A DNA stretch of 6,334 nucleotides from Paracoccaceae bacterium (GCA_030625695.1 DAOUQK010000223.1:1-6334); one strand, 5' to 3'; counted from the first letter of the stretch, positions 1 through 5,622 are shown. The notes: generated from the letters alone by a model not told the origin. Numbers and translations are program-made.

Positions 1-1
1 G

Positions 2-148
2 ATTCCGCTGCACATGGACATCCGCAAGAACTCGGATTCCGGCACACCGGTCATGGTCAGTCAGGCCGAAGGGCCACATGCCGCGATCTATCGCAACATC
101 GCGTTGAAGATCGCGACGCGGTTGTTTCCGGACGTGGATGAAGATTAA
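2..148 (+). CDS. Mrp/ApbC (NBP35-type) P-loop ATPase, C-terminal end only
   Basis: The window opens inside this gene; 48 codons and a TAA stop are visible. The residues beginning IPLHMDIRKNSDSGTPVMVS, followed by a GPHAAIYRNIALKIA segment, match the conserved end of the Mrp/ApbC/NBP35 family (P-L-x3-I-R-x3-D-x-G-x-P, then a final helix with Y-x2-I-A). Members of this family bind ATP and carry or transfer iron-sulfur clusters to apoproteins in the cytoplasm. The Walker A region and the CxxC cluster ligands would lie upstream of the window, so neither can be confirmed. The tail PDVDED is acidic and ends the protein cleanly. No terminator with a T tract follows; the first inverted repeat downstream is at 161-182. 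The family call is fairly firm, while the exact substrate is not knowable from this fragment. Confidence 0.82.
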   Translation: MPLHMDIRKNSDSGTPVMVSQAEGPHAAIYRNIALKIATRLFPDVDED

Positions 149-160
149 GACACGACAAGA

Positions 161-182
161 CCAGAAAGGCAAAACTTTCTGG
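161..182. repeat. Perfect 8-bp inverted repeat after the mrp-like gene
   Basis: CCAGAAAG (161-168) and CTTTCTGG (175-182) are exact reverse complements around a six-base loop, 12 bases past the TAA of the mrp-like gene. On the + strand the bases after the stem are GC-rich (TGGGCTCGG), so this is not a standard intrinsic terminator for that gene. Read on the minus strand the following stretch (TCTTGTCGTGTCTTAATCTT) is richer in T but broken. It may be a weak terminator, a 3' end stabiliser or chance. Confidence 0.5.
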
Positions 183-245
183 TGGGCTCGGCAAGTTGGC
201 AAATGTTCTACTCCCACAAAGGGTAGTGCCTACATGGACTAGTGC

Positions 246-277
246 ATCGCATCTGCCGGGGGACAGGCAGGTGCGAT
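246..277. repeat. 12-bp inverted repeat in the mrp / membrane-protein spacer
   Basis: ATCGCATCTGCC (246-257) pairs with GGCAGGTGCGAT (266-277) around the eight-base loop GGGGGACA. Eleven pairs are Watson-Crick and one is G-U when read as + strand RNA. No T tract follows on either strand, so it is not an ordinary intrinsic terminator. It could be part of a leader RNA, a protein binding site or a scar of an insertion. No known RNA family was recognised. Confidence 0.55.
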
Positions 278-306
278 CCGACAAGGCTGGGCGCAAAAGT
301 CATTGA

Positions 307-335
307 TTGAATTCTCGGATCAACTACGTTCTATT
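307..335 (+). promoter_or_regulatory. Candidate sigma-70-like promoter for the 362 gene
   Basis: TTGAAT at 307-312 (four of six matches to TTGACA) and TCTATT at 330-335 (four of six to TATAAT) are separated by 17 bases. This predicts a start of transcription near 342 and a leader of about 20 bases ending in the AGAGGA ribosome binding site at 351-356. The region is AT-richer than the flanks, which makes chance matches easier, so this is only a candidate. Confidence 0.3.
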
Positions 336-361
336 TACCTAGGCGACAGTAGAGGACGTTT

Positions 362-1189
362 TTGAAAGCATTCAGTATGTGGAAGTGGCTCCAAGAAAAC
401 TGGGAAAGGACCGTATTTAGCGCGGTTGGATTTGTGTTTCTCGCCTTCTCATTTAAGCACTTGTGGAATTCAGCAATTGCCAATGCATCGGCAACCTTTG
501 CTATGGCCATTTTCTGCTTTATTTATTCGAATCTTGCTCGATTCAAGCGCTTCAAAGGACTGGGTTTTGAAGCAGAGCTTTGGGAGGATAAACAGCGTGA
601 AGCAGCTGCGCTTATCGACCAACTGAGCGGCATAATCTCGATATATTCCCACGAAATAATGATGGCTCGCGTTATGATGAACCGATGGGGAGGAGGGGAA
701 GGGGTTTGGAAATCGCATTGGGCATTGTTCGACAGATTGAATTCTGAGCATCGTGATTTCGGGCAAGAAATTGACCTTTCAGAACTGAAGACGGAACTGG
801 ACGCAGTATTTCTGTTTGATCTAGTTTCTCGTCCTTATGGTGAATTGCAGCGGGTTATTTCCGATGGGCATCAAAAAGCGCTGGTGATTATCAACAAAGA
901 GCACGGTTCGCCGATCACGGATATCGAAGGCTATAACAAGAGATATTCTGAGCTTACCCAAGTTCTTACCGAATTTGAGCGCACTATCGATAACGCCAGA
1001 AAAAGCGACATTGCCGGTGATATACTAAGCTGGGCAGAAGATTCGAAAAAACGCCTGAAAAGCAATTTTGATATCGAGATAGAGTTCGATTCTGATGCAA
1101 TCAAGAATCTCAAGATAATTTCCAAAGCTTCGCAACAGCGACCGATAGAAATTTCAGATCAACTTCTTTCTGTGGAAGACACTTCATAA
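362..1189 (+). CDS. Uncharacterised two-TM membrane protein with large soluble C-terminal part
   Basis: I do not recognise a named family. The start is taken as TTG at 362 because AGAGGA (351-356) sits 5 bases upstream; an in-frame ATG at 377 has that site 20 bases away and would remove only five residues. Of 275 residues, about 17-35 and 38-58 are hydrophobic and likely form a membrane hairpin, followed by a basic stretch (RFKRFK, 60-65), which favours the rest being cytoplasmic. A conserved-looking GLGFEAELWEDKQREAAALI segment (66-85) then leads into a mostly helical, charged domain with probable coiled-coil stretches near 70-90 and 193-235. No catalytic motif, signal peptidase site or cysteine cluster is seen. 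The gene is AT-rich: 25 of 60 bases are G/C in 481-540, against 41 of 60 in 1741-1800 within rpsE. It converges on rpmD and stands alone, which suggests acquisition by transfer. Possible roles as a membrane-anchored sensor or defence-type effector are guesses. Confidence 0.8.
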   Translation: MKAFSMWKWLQENWERTVFSAVGFVFLAFSFKHLWNSAIANASATFAMAIFCFIYSNLARFKRFKGLGFEAELWEDKQREAAALIDQLSGIISIYSHEIMMARVMMNRWGGGEGVWKSHWALFDRLNSEHRDFGQEIDLSELKTELDAVFLFDLVSRPYGELQRVISDGHQKALVIINKEHGSPITDIEGYNKRYSELTQVLTEFERTIDNARKSDIAGDILSWAEDSKKRLKSNFDIEIEFDSDAIKNLKIISKASQQRPIEISDQLLSVEDTS

Positions 1190-1202
1190 ATTGACAAGCC
1201 AG

Positions 1203-1239
1203 AAAAAAAGAAACGCCCCCGGTTTCCCGAGGGCGTTTC
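1203..1239 (-). terminator. Rho-independent terminator of the ribosomal operon
   Basis: Read on the minus strand, 1239 down to 1210 forms a 13-pair stem (GAAACGCCCTCGG with CCGGGGGCGTTTC, one T-G wobble) closed by a GAAA tetraloop. It is followed at once by seven T (1209-1203). It lies 37 bases beyond the rpmD stop and marks the end of the ribosomal transcript. On the + strand the stem is followed by AATTCATG rather than T, so it should serve the converging 362 gene poorly, if at all. Confidence 0.92.
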
Positions 1240-1249
1240 AATTCATGCC

Positions 1250-1271
1250 GTAGGGCGGGGTTAACCCCGCC
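1250..1271 (+). repeat. REP-like palindrome, copy 1 (after rpmD)
   Basis: GTAGGGCGGGGT-TA-ACCCCGCC. The inner 18 bases (1254-1271) are a perfect palindrome. It lies between the rpmD stop (five bases away) and the terminator. It is one of five copies of the same element in the window, all between genes. This copy has TA at the centre where three others have TC or its complement. Confidence 0.85.
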
Positions 1272-1276
1272 GCCCC

Positions 1277-1465
1277 TCAGCCTTTTTCTTCGATGATCTC
1301 AACCATATGCGAAATCTTGTTGACCATACCGCGTACTGACGGTGTGTCCTCCAATTCGCGAGTCTTGTGCATCTTGTTCAGACCCAGACCGATCAGCGTA
1401 GCGCGCTGTTTGGCGGGGCGGCGGATCGGAGAACCGATCTGCTTGACGACGATTGTTTTTGCCAT
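1277..1465 (-). CDS. rpmD: 50S ribosomal protein L30
   Basis: The 62-residue product matches bacterial L30 in length and sequence: the start MAKTIVVKQIGSPIRR, the core TLIGLGLNKMHKTRELEDT, and the closing helix segment VRGMVNKISHMVEII. L30 is a small protein at the surface of the 50S subunit that contacts 23S rRNA. ATG at 1465 is preceded by AAAGGA (1473-1478), which overlaps the rpsE stop codon; the gap to rpsE is 12 bases, so the two are likely translationally linked. In the usual spc operon rplO and secY follow, but here the gene is followed by a palindrome and an intrinsic terminator, so it is the last gene of the transcript. Confidence 0.97.
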   Translation of the reverse strand: MAKTIVVKQIGSPIRRPAKQRATLIGLGLNKMHKTRELEDTPSVRGMVNKISHMVEIIEEKG

Positions 1466-1477
1466 GATCCCGTTCCT

Positions 1478-2050
1478 TTACGCTTCAGCTTCGGCAGCTG
1501 GTTTGGGGGCTTCATCCCGCTTGGGCAGGATGTCGGCGACCTTTTTGCCACGACGCTGGGCAACCGAGCGCGGTGATTGCTCTTTCTTCAGGCCGTCCAT
1601 GGTGGCGCGGATCATGTTGTCCGGGTTCTGCGAACCGATCGCCTTGGACACAACATCCTTGACGCCCAGCATCTCAAAAATCGCCCGCATCGGACCACCG
1701 GCAATGATACCAGTACCTTCCGGGGCTGAACGCATGACCACCTTGCCGGCGCCGTGACGGCCCTGCATGTCGTGATGCAACGTCCGGCCTTCGCGCAGTT
1801 GCACGCGCACGATGTTACGCTTGGCAGCTTCGGTTGCCTTACGGATCGCCTCGGGGACTTCCTTGGCTTTACCTTTGCCAAAGCCGACCCGGCCCTTTTG
1901 ATCGCCGACCACGACCAAAGCAGCAAAGCCAAAACGCTTACCACCTTTTACGGTCTTGGACACGCGGTTGATTGCCACCAGACGGTCAGCAAATTCAGGA
2001 GTTTCGTCACGATCGCGACGGCCCCGTCCACGGTTGGTATCTCTTGCCAT
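1478..2050 (-). CDS. rpsE: 30S ribosomal protein S5
   Basis: The 190-residue protein carries both S5 domains: the N-terminal RNA-binding fold (about 20-86), with FADRLVAINRVSKTVKGGKR and VGDQKGRVGFGKGKAKEVPEA, and the C-terminal domain with GTGIIAGGPMRAIFEMLG. S5 sits on the back of the 30S subunit near the decoding site and affects accuracy; the loop with G36-G37-K38 corresponds to the loop altered in spectinomycin-resistant mutants of other bacteria, and here it looks wild type. I chose ATG at 2050 (MARDTNRGRGRR) because AAAGGA (2058-2063) is spaced 7 bases from it; an in-frame ATG at 2077 has no good site and adds nine residues unlike S5. The arginine-rich N-terminus and the A/E/P-rich tail are normal for alphaproteobacteria. 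The gene is separated from rplR by an unusual 165-base spacer. Confidence 0.97.
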   Translation of the reverse strand: MARDTNRGRGRRDRDETPEFADRLVAINRVSKTVKGGKRFGFAALVVVGDQKGRVGFGKGKAKEVPEAIRKATEAAKRNIVRVQLREGRTLHHDMQGRHGAGKVVMRSAPEGTGIIAGGPMRAIFEMLGVKDVVSKAIGSQNPDNMIRATMDGLKKEQSPRSVAQRRGKKVADILPKRDEAPKPAAEAEA

Positions 2051-2157
2051 TTGGCAGTCCTTTATTTTCGGCGACATGCGCCTGATTGTTCAATCGCAGT
2101 GGGCTGAATGCCCCTCGATCATCGAGATGGGCGAACACCCACCTTCTTTGTCCACAC

Positions 2158-2179
2158 GGCGGGGTGAACCCCGCCCTAC
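2158..2179 (-). repeat. REP-like palindrome, copy 2 (inside operon, minus orientation)
   Basis: On the minus strand this reads GTAGGGCGGGGT-TC-ACCCCGCC, identical to the two copies at 5766 and 5800. It faces copy 3 across nine bases (AACTTTACG), so the two can pair with each other into one long hairpin or each fold alone. Confidence 0.85.
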
Positions 2180-2188
2180 AACTTTACG

Positions 2189-2209
2189 GTAGGCGGGGTT
2201 TACCCCGCC
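2189..2209 (+). repeat. REP-like palindrome, copy 3 (inside operon, plus orientation)
   Basis: GTAGGCGGGGT-TT-ACCCCGCC, one G shorter than the other copies in the run after GTA. It begins six bases beyond the rplR stop in the direction of transcription. The bases before it (CTTTAC) recur before the copy at 5800, so the shared unit extends a little beyond the palindrome. Confidence 0.82.
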
Positions 2210-2215
2210 ACGCCG

Positions 2216-2575
2216 TTATATCTTCAACCCGCCTTCACGGGCTGCTTCGGCCAATGCTTTGACCTTGCCATGGTACAAACGCCCACCACGGTCAAAGTAT
2301 GCCTCGCTTACGCCGGCCTTCTTGGCCCGCTCAGCGATGGCTGCACCAATCTTGGTGGCGGCCTCAATGTTGTTTTTGCCGATCATCCCAAGATCACTTT
2401 CAAGCGATGAGGCGGACGCCAAAGTAACGCCCTTCACATCGTCGATCAACTGAACCGAGATGTTTTTGTTCGAGCGATGCACCGAAAGGCGAAGACGCCC
2501 TGCGTTGACCCGGCGAAGTTTGTTCCGGACGCGCAGGCGGCGCTTCAAGAACAGTTGTCTTTTGCTGGTTGCCAT
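2216..2575 (-). CDS. rplR: 50S ribosomal protein L18
   Basis: The 119-residue protein matches bacterial L18: a basic N-terminus (KRQLFLKRRLRVRNKLRRV), the core GRLRLSVHRSNKNISVQLID, and the typical end YFDRGGRLYHGKVKALAEAA followed by REGGL. L18 binds 5S rRNA with L5 and anchors it to the central protuberance of the 50S subunit. ATG at 2575 has AAGGAC upstream, overlapping the TAA of rplF; 11 bases separate the genes. The stop is TAA at 2216-2218, followed six bases later by a palindrome, so this gene ends a tight sub-block (rplN to rplR) within the operon. Confidence 0.97.
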   Translation of the reverse strand: MATSKRQLFLKRRLRVRNKLRRVNAGRLRLSVHRSNKNISVQLIDDVKGVTLASASSLESDLGMIGKNNIEAATKIGAAIAERAKKAGVSEAYFDRGGRLYHGKVKALAEAAREGGLKI

Positions 2576-2586
2576 TTGTCTGGTCC

Positions 2587-3120
2587 TTACTTCTTCTTGC
2601 CTTCCTTACGGAAGATAAATTCACCTTTATAGCGGATGCCCTTGCCTTTATACGGCTCGGGCTTGCGCCACGCGCGGATGTCAGCAGCGACCTGGCCTAC
2701 GGCCTGTTCGTCAATGCCTTCAACCTCGATGATTGTGGGTTTTGGCGCGGTCACTGTCACGCCCTCAGGCGCTGTGTATTCCACGTCATGCGACAGGCCA
2801 AGGTTCAGCTTCAGAACGCTGCCGTTCATCGCGGCACGATAACCAACACCGGTGATCTCAAGCTCTTTCTTGAAACCAGCGGTCACGCCAGTCACCAGAT
2901 TGGCGACCATTGTCCGGCTCATACCCCATTGCTGACGGGCACGCTTAGAAGAACCGCGGGGTGTGATTTTGACGGTATTATCTTCCACCGTCATCGTCAC
3001 ATCATCCGTGGCGCTAAAGTTCCGGGTGCCTTTCGGCCCCTTCACTTCGATGGTCTGACCTGACACAGAGGCACTTACACCACTGGGCAGATCGACCGCT
3101 TTTTTACCAATACGAGACAT
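2587..3120 (-). CDS. rplF: 50S ribosomal protein L6
   Basis: The 177-residue protein has the two repeated domains of L6. The start MSRIGKKAVDLPSGV is typical, the middle has TGVTAGFKKELEITGVGYRA, and the C-terminal signature KPEPYKGKGIRYKGEFI lies at 153-169. L6 sits near the base of the L7/L12 stalk and the factor-binding site and contacts 23S rRNA. ATG at 3120 is chosen: GGGGG at 3127-3131 precedes it and overlaps the TAG of rpsH. A longer reading frame extends upstream into rpsH but its extra residues are unlike L6. Ten bases separate it from rpsH. Confidence 0.97.
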   Translation of the reverse strand: MSRIGKKAVDLPSGVSASVSGQTIEVKGPKGTRNFSATDDVTMTVEDNTVKITPRGSSKRARQQWGMSRTMVANLVTGVTAGFKKELEITGVGYRAAMNGSVLKLNLGLSHDVEYTAPEGVTVTAPKPTIIEVEGIDEQAVGQVAADIRAWRKPEPYKGKGIRYKGEFIFRKEGKKK

Positions 3121-3130
3121 ATCAATCCCC

Positions 3131-3523
3131 CTAGAATACGGAGCAGAGCACTTCGCCGCCAACATTGGCCGCCCGTGCATTTGCATCCGACATCACCCCT
3201 TGTGGGGTAGAGACAATCGACACACCCAGACCCTGACGGATGCTTGGGATGTCCTTGACGCCCATGTAAACGCGCCGACCGGGCTTGGAAACCCGCTTCA
3301 ACTCGCGAATAACAGGTTCGCCTTCGTAATACTTCAGGCTGATTTCGATAGCCGGGTGGCCGTCTTCACCAGTCATTTTCTCATAGCCACGGATATAGCC
3401 TTCGTCTGCCAGCACATCCAGAACCCATGCCCGCAGCTTGGAGCCTGGGGTCATGACAGTGGATTTGCCGCGCAACGACGAGTTGCGGATCCGGGTGAGC
3501 ATATCTGCGATAGGATCAGTCAT
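3131..3523 (-). CDS. rpsH: 30S ribosomal protein S8
   Basis: The 130-residue protein starts MTDPIADMLTRIRN and ends with the S8 signature region GLGVSIVSTPQGVMSDANAR and GGEVLCSVF, both as expected for bacterial S8. S8 binds the central domain of 16S rRNA early in 30S assembly, and in E. coli it also represses the spc operon by binding mRNA near the rplE start; I see no clear copy of that mRNA site here. ATG at 3523 follows GGGAGA (3531-3536) by 7 bases; a longer frame upstream overlaps rpsN and is not S8-like. The stop is TAG, and 13 bases separate it from rpsN. Confidence 0.97.
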   Translation of the reverse strand: MTDPIADMLTRIRNSSLRGKSTVMTPGSKLRAWVLDVLADEGYIRGYEKMTGEDGHPAIEISLKYYEGEPVIRELKRVSKPGRRVYMGVKDIPSIRQGLGVSIVSTPQGVMSDANARAANVGGEVLCSVF

Positions 3524-3536
3524 ATCTTTCTCTCCC

Positions 3537-3842
3537 TTACCAGCTCGACTTGACCATGCCGGGGATCTGGCCTGCTGAGCCAAGGTCCCGCAGCGCGATC
3601 CGCGAAATTTTCAGTTTACGATAATAGGCGTGTGGACGCCCGGTGAGTTGACAACGGTTGTGCAAACGCACAGCCGAGCTGTTGCGCGGCAGTTTTGCCA
3701 GCTTCAGGGAGGCGCGAAAACGCTCTTCCATCGGCTTTTCCTGGTCGCTGACGATTGCCTTAAGTGCAGCCCGCTTGGCGGCATATTTCGCCACCAGCTT
3801 TTCGCGCTTAACTTCGCGTGCGATCATTGATTTTTTAGCCAT
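3537..3842 (-). CDS. rpsN: 30S ribosomal protein S14 (long, zinc-free type)
   Basis: At 101 residues this is the long form of S14. The signature RLHNRCQLTGRPHAYYRKL lies at 59-77 and the end GQIPGMVKSSW is typical. Only one cysteine (C64) is present and no CxxC pairs, so it is the zinc-independent type. S14 sits in the head of the 30S subunit near S3 and S10. ATG at 3842 is preceded by AAGGAA (3848-3853). It lies 18 bases after rplE and 13 before rpsH. Confidence 0.97.
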   Translation of the reverse strand: MAKKSMIAREVKREKLVAKYAAKRAALKAIVSDQEKPMEERFRASLKLAKLPRNSSAVRLHNRCQLTGRPHAYYRKLKISRIALRDLGSAGQIPGMVKSSW

Positions 3843-3860
3843 ATCTATTCCTTCCCGCGC

Positions 3861-4424
3861 TTATGAAGTGAAGGGCATGTTGAATTCTTTCAACAGTGCC
3901 TCACCTTCAGCATCAGTTTTCGCAGTGGTGGCGATGACGATGTCCATGCCCCAGCTTTCGTCGATCTTGTCGAAATCAATCTCAGGGAACACAAGCAGTT
4001 CCTTAAGGCCCATGGCATAGTTGCCCCGGCCATCAAATGATTTTGCCGAAATACCGCGAAAGTCCCGAATGCGGGGCATCGCAATAGTGATCAGACGATC
4101 AAGGAATTCATACATCCGTGCGCCGCGCAGCGTGACCTTGGTGCCCAGAGGCATCTCTTCACGAACCCGGAAACCAGCGATGGATTTCTTGGCAATGTTC
4201 ACAACAGCCATCTGACCGGCGATTGTGCTAAGCTCGGAAACCGCCGACTTGATCTTCTTGCCGTCCCGGACGGTGGCAGCGCCACAGCCGATGTTCAGCA
4301 CGATCTTGTCCAGACGCGGGATCATCATATCGTTCTTATAGCCAAACTGCTCTTTCAAAGCGGCACGGATACGGTCCTGATATTCTGTCTTGAGGCGCGG
4401 TGTGTATTCAGCAGTATCAAGCAT
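3861..4424 (-). CDS. rplE: 50S ribosomal protein L5
   Basis: The 187-residue product has the L5 core: IPRLDKIVLNIGCGAA (35-50), the FRVREEMPLGTKVTLRGARM segment, and the closing EFNMPFTS. L5 binds 5S rRNA with L18 and L25, and its loop contacts the P-site tRNA. ATG at 4424 is chosen over the TTG just before it: a GGGGG run at 4434-4438 is 9 bases upstream, within rplX. The start overlaps the rplX stop by 8 bases (ATGCTTGA), a sign of translational coupling between L24 and L5. Confidence 0.97.
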   Translation of the reverse strand: MLDTAEYTPRLKTEYQDRIRAALKEQFGYKNDMMIPRLDKIVLNIGCGAATVRDGKKIKSAVSELSTIAGQMAVVNIAKKSIAGFRVREEMPLGTKVTLRGARMYEFLDRLITIAMPRIRDFRGISAKSFDGRGNYAMGLKELLVFPEIDFDKIDESWGMDIVIATTAKTDAEGEALLKEFNMPFTS

Positions 4425-4728
4425 CAATCACATCCCCCGTGGTTTTGGCAAAACGTACCTTTTTGTCGCCTTCCATGCGGAAACCAACGCGGGTGGCTTT
4501 GCCGTTTGCATCAACCATCGACAGATTGCTCAGGTCAATCGGCATCGCCTTGGGGATGCGACCGCCCTGGTCTGTCTGGGATTGACGGGTGTGGCGGATG
4601 GCGATGTTCACACCGTCAACCACGGCCTTGCCAGCGGACGGGCTGATGGAAGCGATTGTGCCTTCCTTGCCCTTGTCCTTGCCGGCCAGCACGACGACCT
4701 TGTCGCCTTTGCGCAGTTTAGCAGCCAT
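4417..4728 (-). CDS. rplX: 50S ribosomal protein L24
   Basis: The 103-residue protein begins MAAKLRKGDKVVVLAGKDKG, the KOW-motif region that identifies L24 (about 5-33), and continues with the usual GGRIPKAMPIDLSNL and VGFRMEGDKKVRFAK segments. L24 starts 50S assembly by binding the 5' end of 23S rRNA near the exit tunnel. ATG at 4728 is one base after the rplN stop; its ribosome binding site GGAGG (4738-4742) lies inside rplN. It overlaps rplE by 8 bases downstream. Confidence 0.97.
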   Translation of the reverse strand: MAAKLRKGDKVVVLAGKDKGKEGTIASISPSAGKAVVDGVNIAIRHTRQSQTDQGGRIPKAMPIDLSNLSMVDANGKATRVGFRMEGDKKVRFAKTTGDVIDA

Positions 4729-4729
4729 G

Positions 4730-5098
4730 TTACAGAACCTCCGGCGCGAGCGAGATGATCTTCATAAAGTTCTTCGCGCGCAACTCACGAACCACTGGCC
4801 CAAAAATACGCGTGCCAAGTGGCTCATTCGCATTGTTAAGGATCACGGCGGCGTTGCTGTCAAAACGGATGGCGGTGCCATCTGCGCGACGAACGGCCTG
4901 AGCGGTGCGTACAACGACAGCCTTACGGACATCGCCTTTTTTCACGCGGCCGCGTGGGATGGCTTCCTTGACCGACACGACAATAACGTCGCCGACGGAT
5001 GCGTATCTACGCTTGGAACCACCCAAAACCTTAATGCACTGAACACGGCGTGCGCCGCTGTTGTCAGCAACATCGAGATTGGTCTGCATCTGAATCAT
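4730..5098 (-). CDS. rplN: 50S ribosomal protein L14
   Basis: The 122-residue protein has the standard L14 length and start (MIQMQTNLDVADNSGARRVQ), the conserved KKGDVRKAVVVRT segment, and the closing ELRAKNFMKIISLAPEVL. L14 lies at the subunit interface, contacts 23S rRNA and is the docking site of the silencing factor RsfS. ATG at 5098 follows GGGAG (5106-5110) by 7 bases. In E. coli this is the first gene of the spc operon; here 66 bases separate it from rpsQ, with a small TGAGG/CCTCA inverted repeat (5117-5133) but no clear terminator or promoter. Confidence 0.97.
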   Translation of the reverse strand: MIQMQTNLDVADNSGARRVQCIKVLGGSKRRYASVGDVIVVSVKEAIPRGRVKKGDVRKAVVVRTAQAVRRADGTAIRFDSNAAVILNNANEPLGTRIFGPVVRELRAKNFMKIISLAPEVL

Positions 5099-5164
5099 TA
5101 GATATCTCCCGACCTTTGAGGACTATTGCCTCAGGGTTTCGATTAAACTGTTTGGTCTGTGGGC

Positions 5165-5395
5165 TTACGCCTCCAGAACCTCCCAGCGTTTTGTCTTGGA
5201 TCGTGGTGCGCATTCAATGATGCGAACCATGTCACCCACCTTAAAGGTGTTCTTCTCATCGTGGGCCCGATATTTCTTGGACTTACGAATGGTCTTTTTC
5301 AGAACCGGATGGGTAAAGCGACGCTCGACCGATACGGTGACTGTCTGTTCATTGGCATTGCTTGTCACAGTGCCGGTAAGAATACGTTTGGGCAT
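5165..5395 (-). CDS. rpsQ: 30S ribosomal protein S17
   Basis: The 76-residue protein is a normal bacterial S17: the start MPKRILTGTVTSNANEQTV, the FTHPVLKKTIRKSKKYRAHD loop (27-46), and GDMVRIIECAPRSKTKRW (54-71), close to the family signature with alanine where E. coli has arginine. S17 is an early-binding protein of the 30S body that contacts 16S rRNA. ATG at 5395 has AGGAG (5404-5408) 8 bases upstream, overlapping the rpmC stop codon; 11 bases separate the two genes. Confidence 0.97.
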   Translation of the reverse strand: MPKRILTGTVTSNANEQTVTVSVERRFTHPVLKKTIRKSKKYRAHDEKNTFKVGDMVRIIECAPRSKTKRWEVLEA

Positions 5396-5406
5396 ACTAC
5401 TGGCTC

Positions 5407-5622
5407 CTATTCCGCGCTAGCTTCAGAAGCCGCGGCAGCGGCCTTCTGGTTCAATATGGTCTTGACCCGCGCTGCATTGCGCCGCGCTGCCTTGATACCG
5501 GATGTGCTTTCCATATTCCCGGTCGCCTGCTGAAAGCGCAGATTAAAGCTCTCTTTCTTCAGGTTTTCCAGTTCTTCCCGGAGCTGATCCGGGGTCTTGT
5601 CGTGCAGTTCCTTGGCGTTCAT
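5407..5622 (-). CDS. rpmC: 50S ribosomal protein L29
   Basis: The 71-residue protein has the two-helix L29 pattern: TPDQLREELENLKKESFNLR (10-29), then FQQATGNMESTSGIKAARRN (30-49). L29 sits at the exit of the peptide tunnel next to L23, where trigger factor and SRP dock. A run of alanines and SEASAE forms an extended tail, common in alphaproteobacteria. ATG at 5622 is chosen because AAAGGA (5631-5636) lies 8 bases upstream; a longer frame starting near 5715 would pass through non-coding leader sequence. It is the first gene of this block; rplP, its normal upstream neighbour, is not here. Confidence 0.95.
   Translation of the reverse strand: MNAKELHDKTPDQLREELENLKKESFNLRFQQATGNMESTSGIKAARRNAARVKTILNQKAAAAASEASAE

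Larger units (their letters stand above)
2051..2215 (-). other. 165-base spacer inside the ribosomal operon (rplR-rpsE)
   Basis: By far the largest gap inside this otherwise tight operon. Nearest rplR it holds two facing copies of the REP-like palindrome (2158-2179 and 2189-2209). The part nearest rpsE (2064-2157) encodes nothing credible and contains a small inverted repeat, CTCGAT-C-ATCGAG (2114-2126). The rpsE ribosome binding site is at 2058-2063. No convincing promoter was found, so rpsE and rpmD are presumably read through from upstream. Confidence 0.7.

Noticed and set aside
161..182. Stem as an intrinsic terminator for the mrp-like gene
   Set aside because: No T tract follows on the + strand, so it is listed only as an inverted repeat.
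138..242. Small + strand frame (34 codons, MKIKTRQDQKGKTFWWARQ...) overlapping the mrp-like stop
   Set aside because: It has a weak ribosome binding site and no recognisable family, and it runs through the 161-182 hairpin. It is too short to support from composition alone.
57..296. Minus-strand frame of 79 codons across the mrp end and spacer
   Set aside because: It is antisense to a recognised coding end, has no family resemblance, and its start lies in a non-coding hairpin region.
2051..2077. Upstream ATG (2075-2077) as the rpsE start
   Set aside because: It lacks a good ribosome binding site and adds residues unlike S5; the ATG at 2050 has AAAGGA at 7 bases and the expected N-terminus.
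1293..3063. Long + strand frames opposite rpmD, rpsE, rplR and rplF (for example 1293-1757 and 2569-3063)
   Set aside because: They are antisense to unmistakable ribosomal protein genes, with no ribosome binding sites or plausible protein features.
4395..4445. S8-binding regulatory site at the rplE start, as in the E. coli spc operon
   Set aside because: I could not find the characteristic helix around the rplX/rplE junction, so autoregulation by S8 at this spot cannot be claimed.
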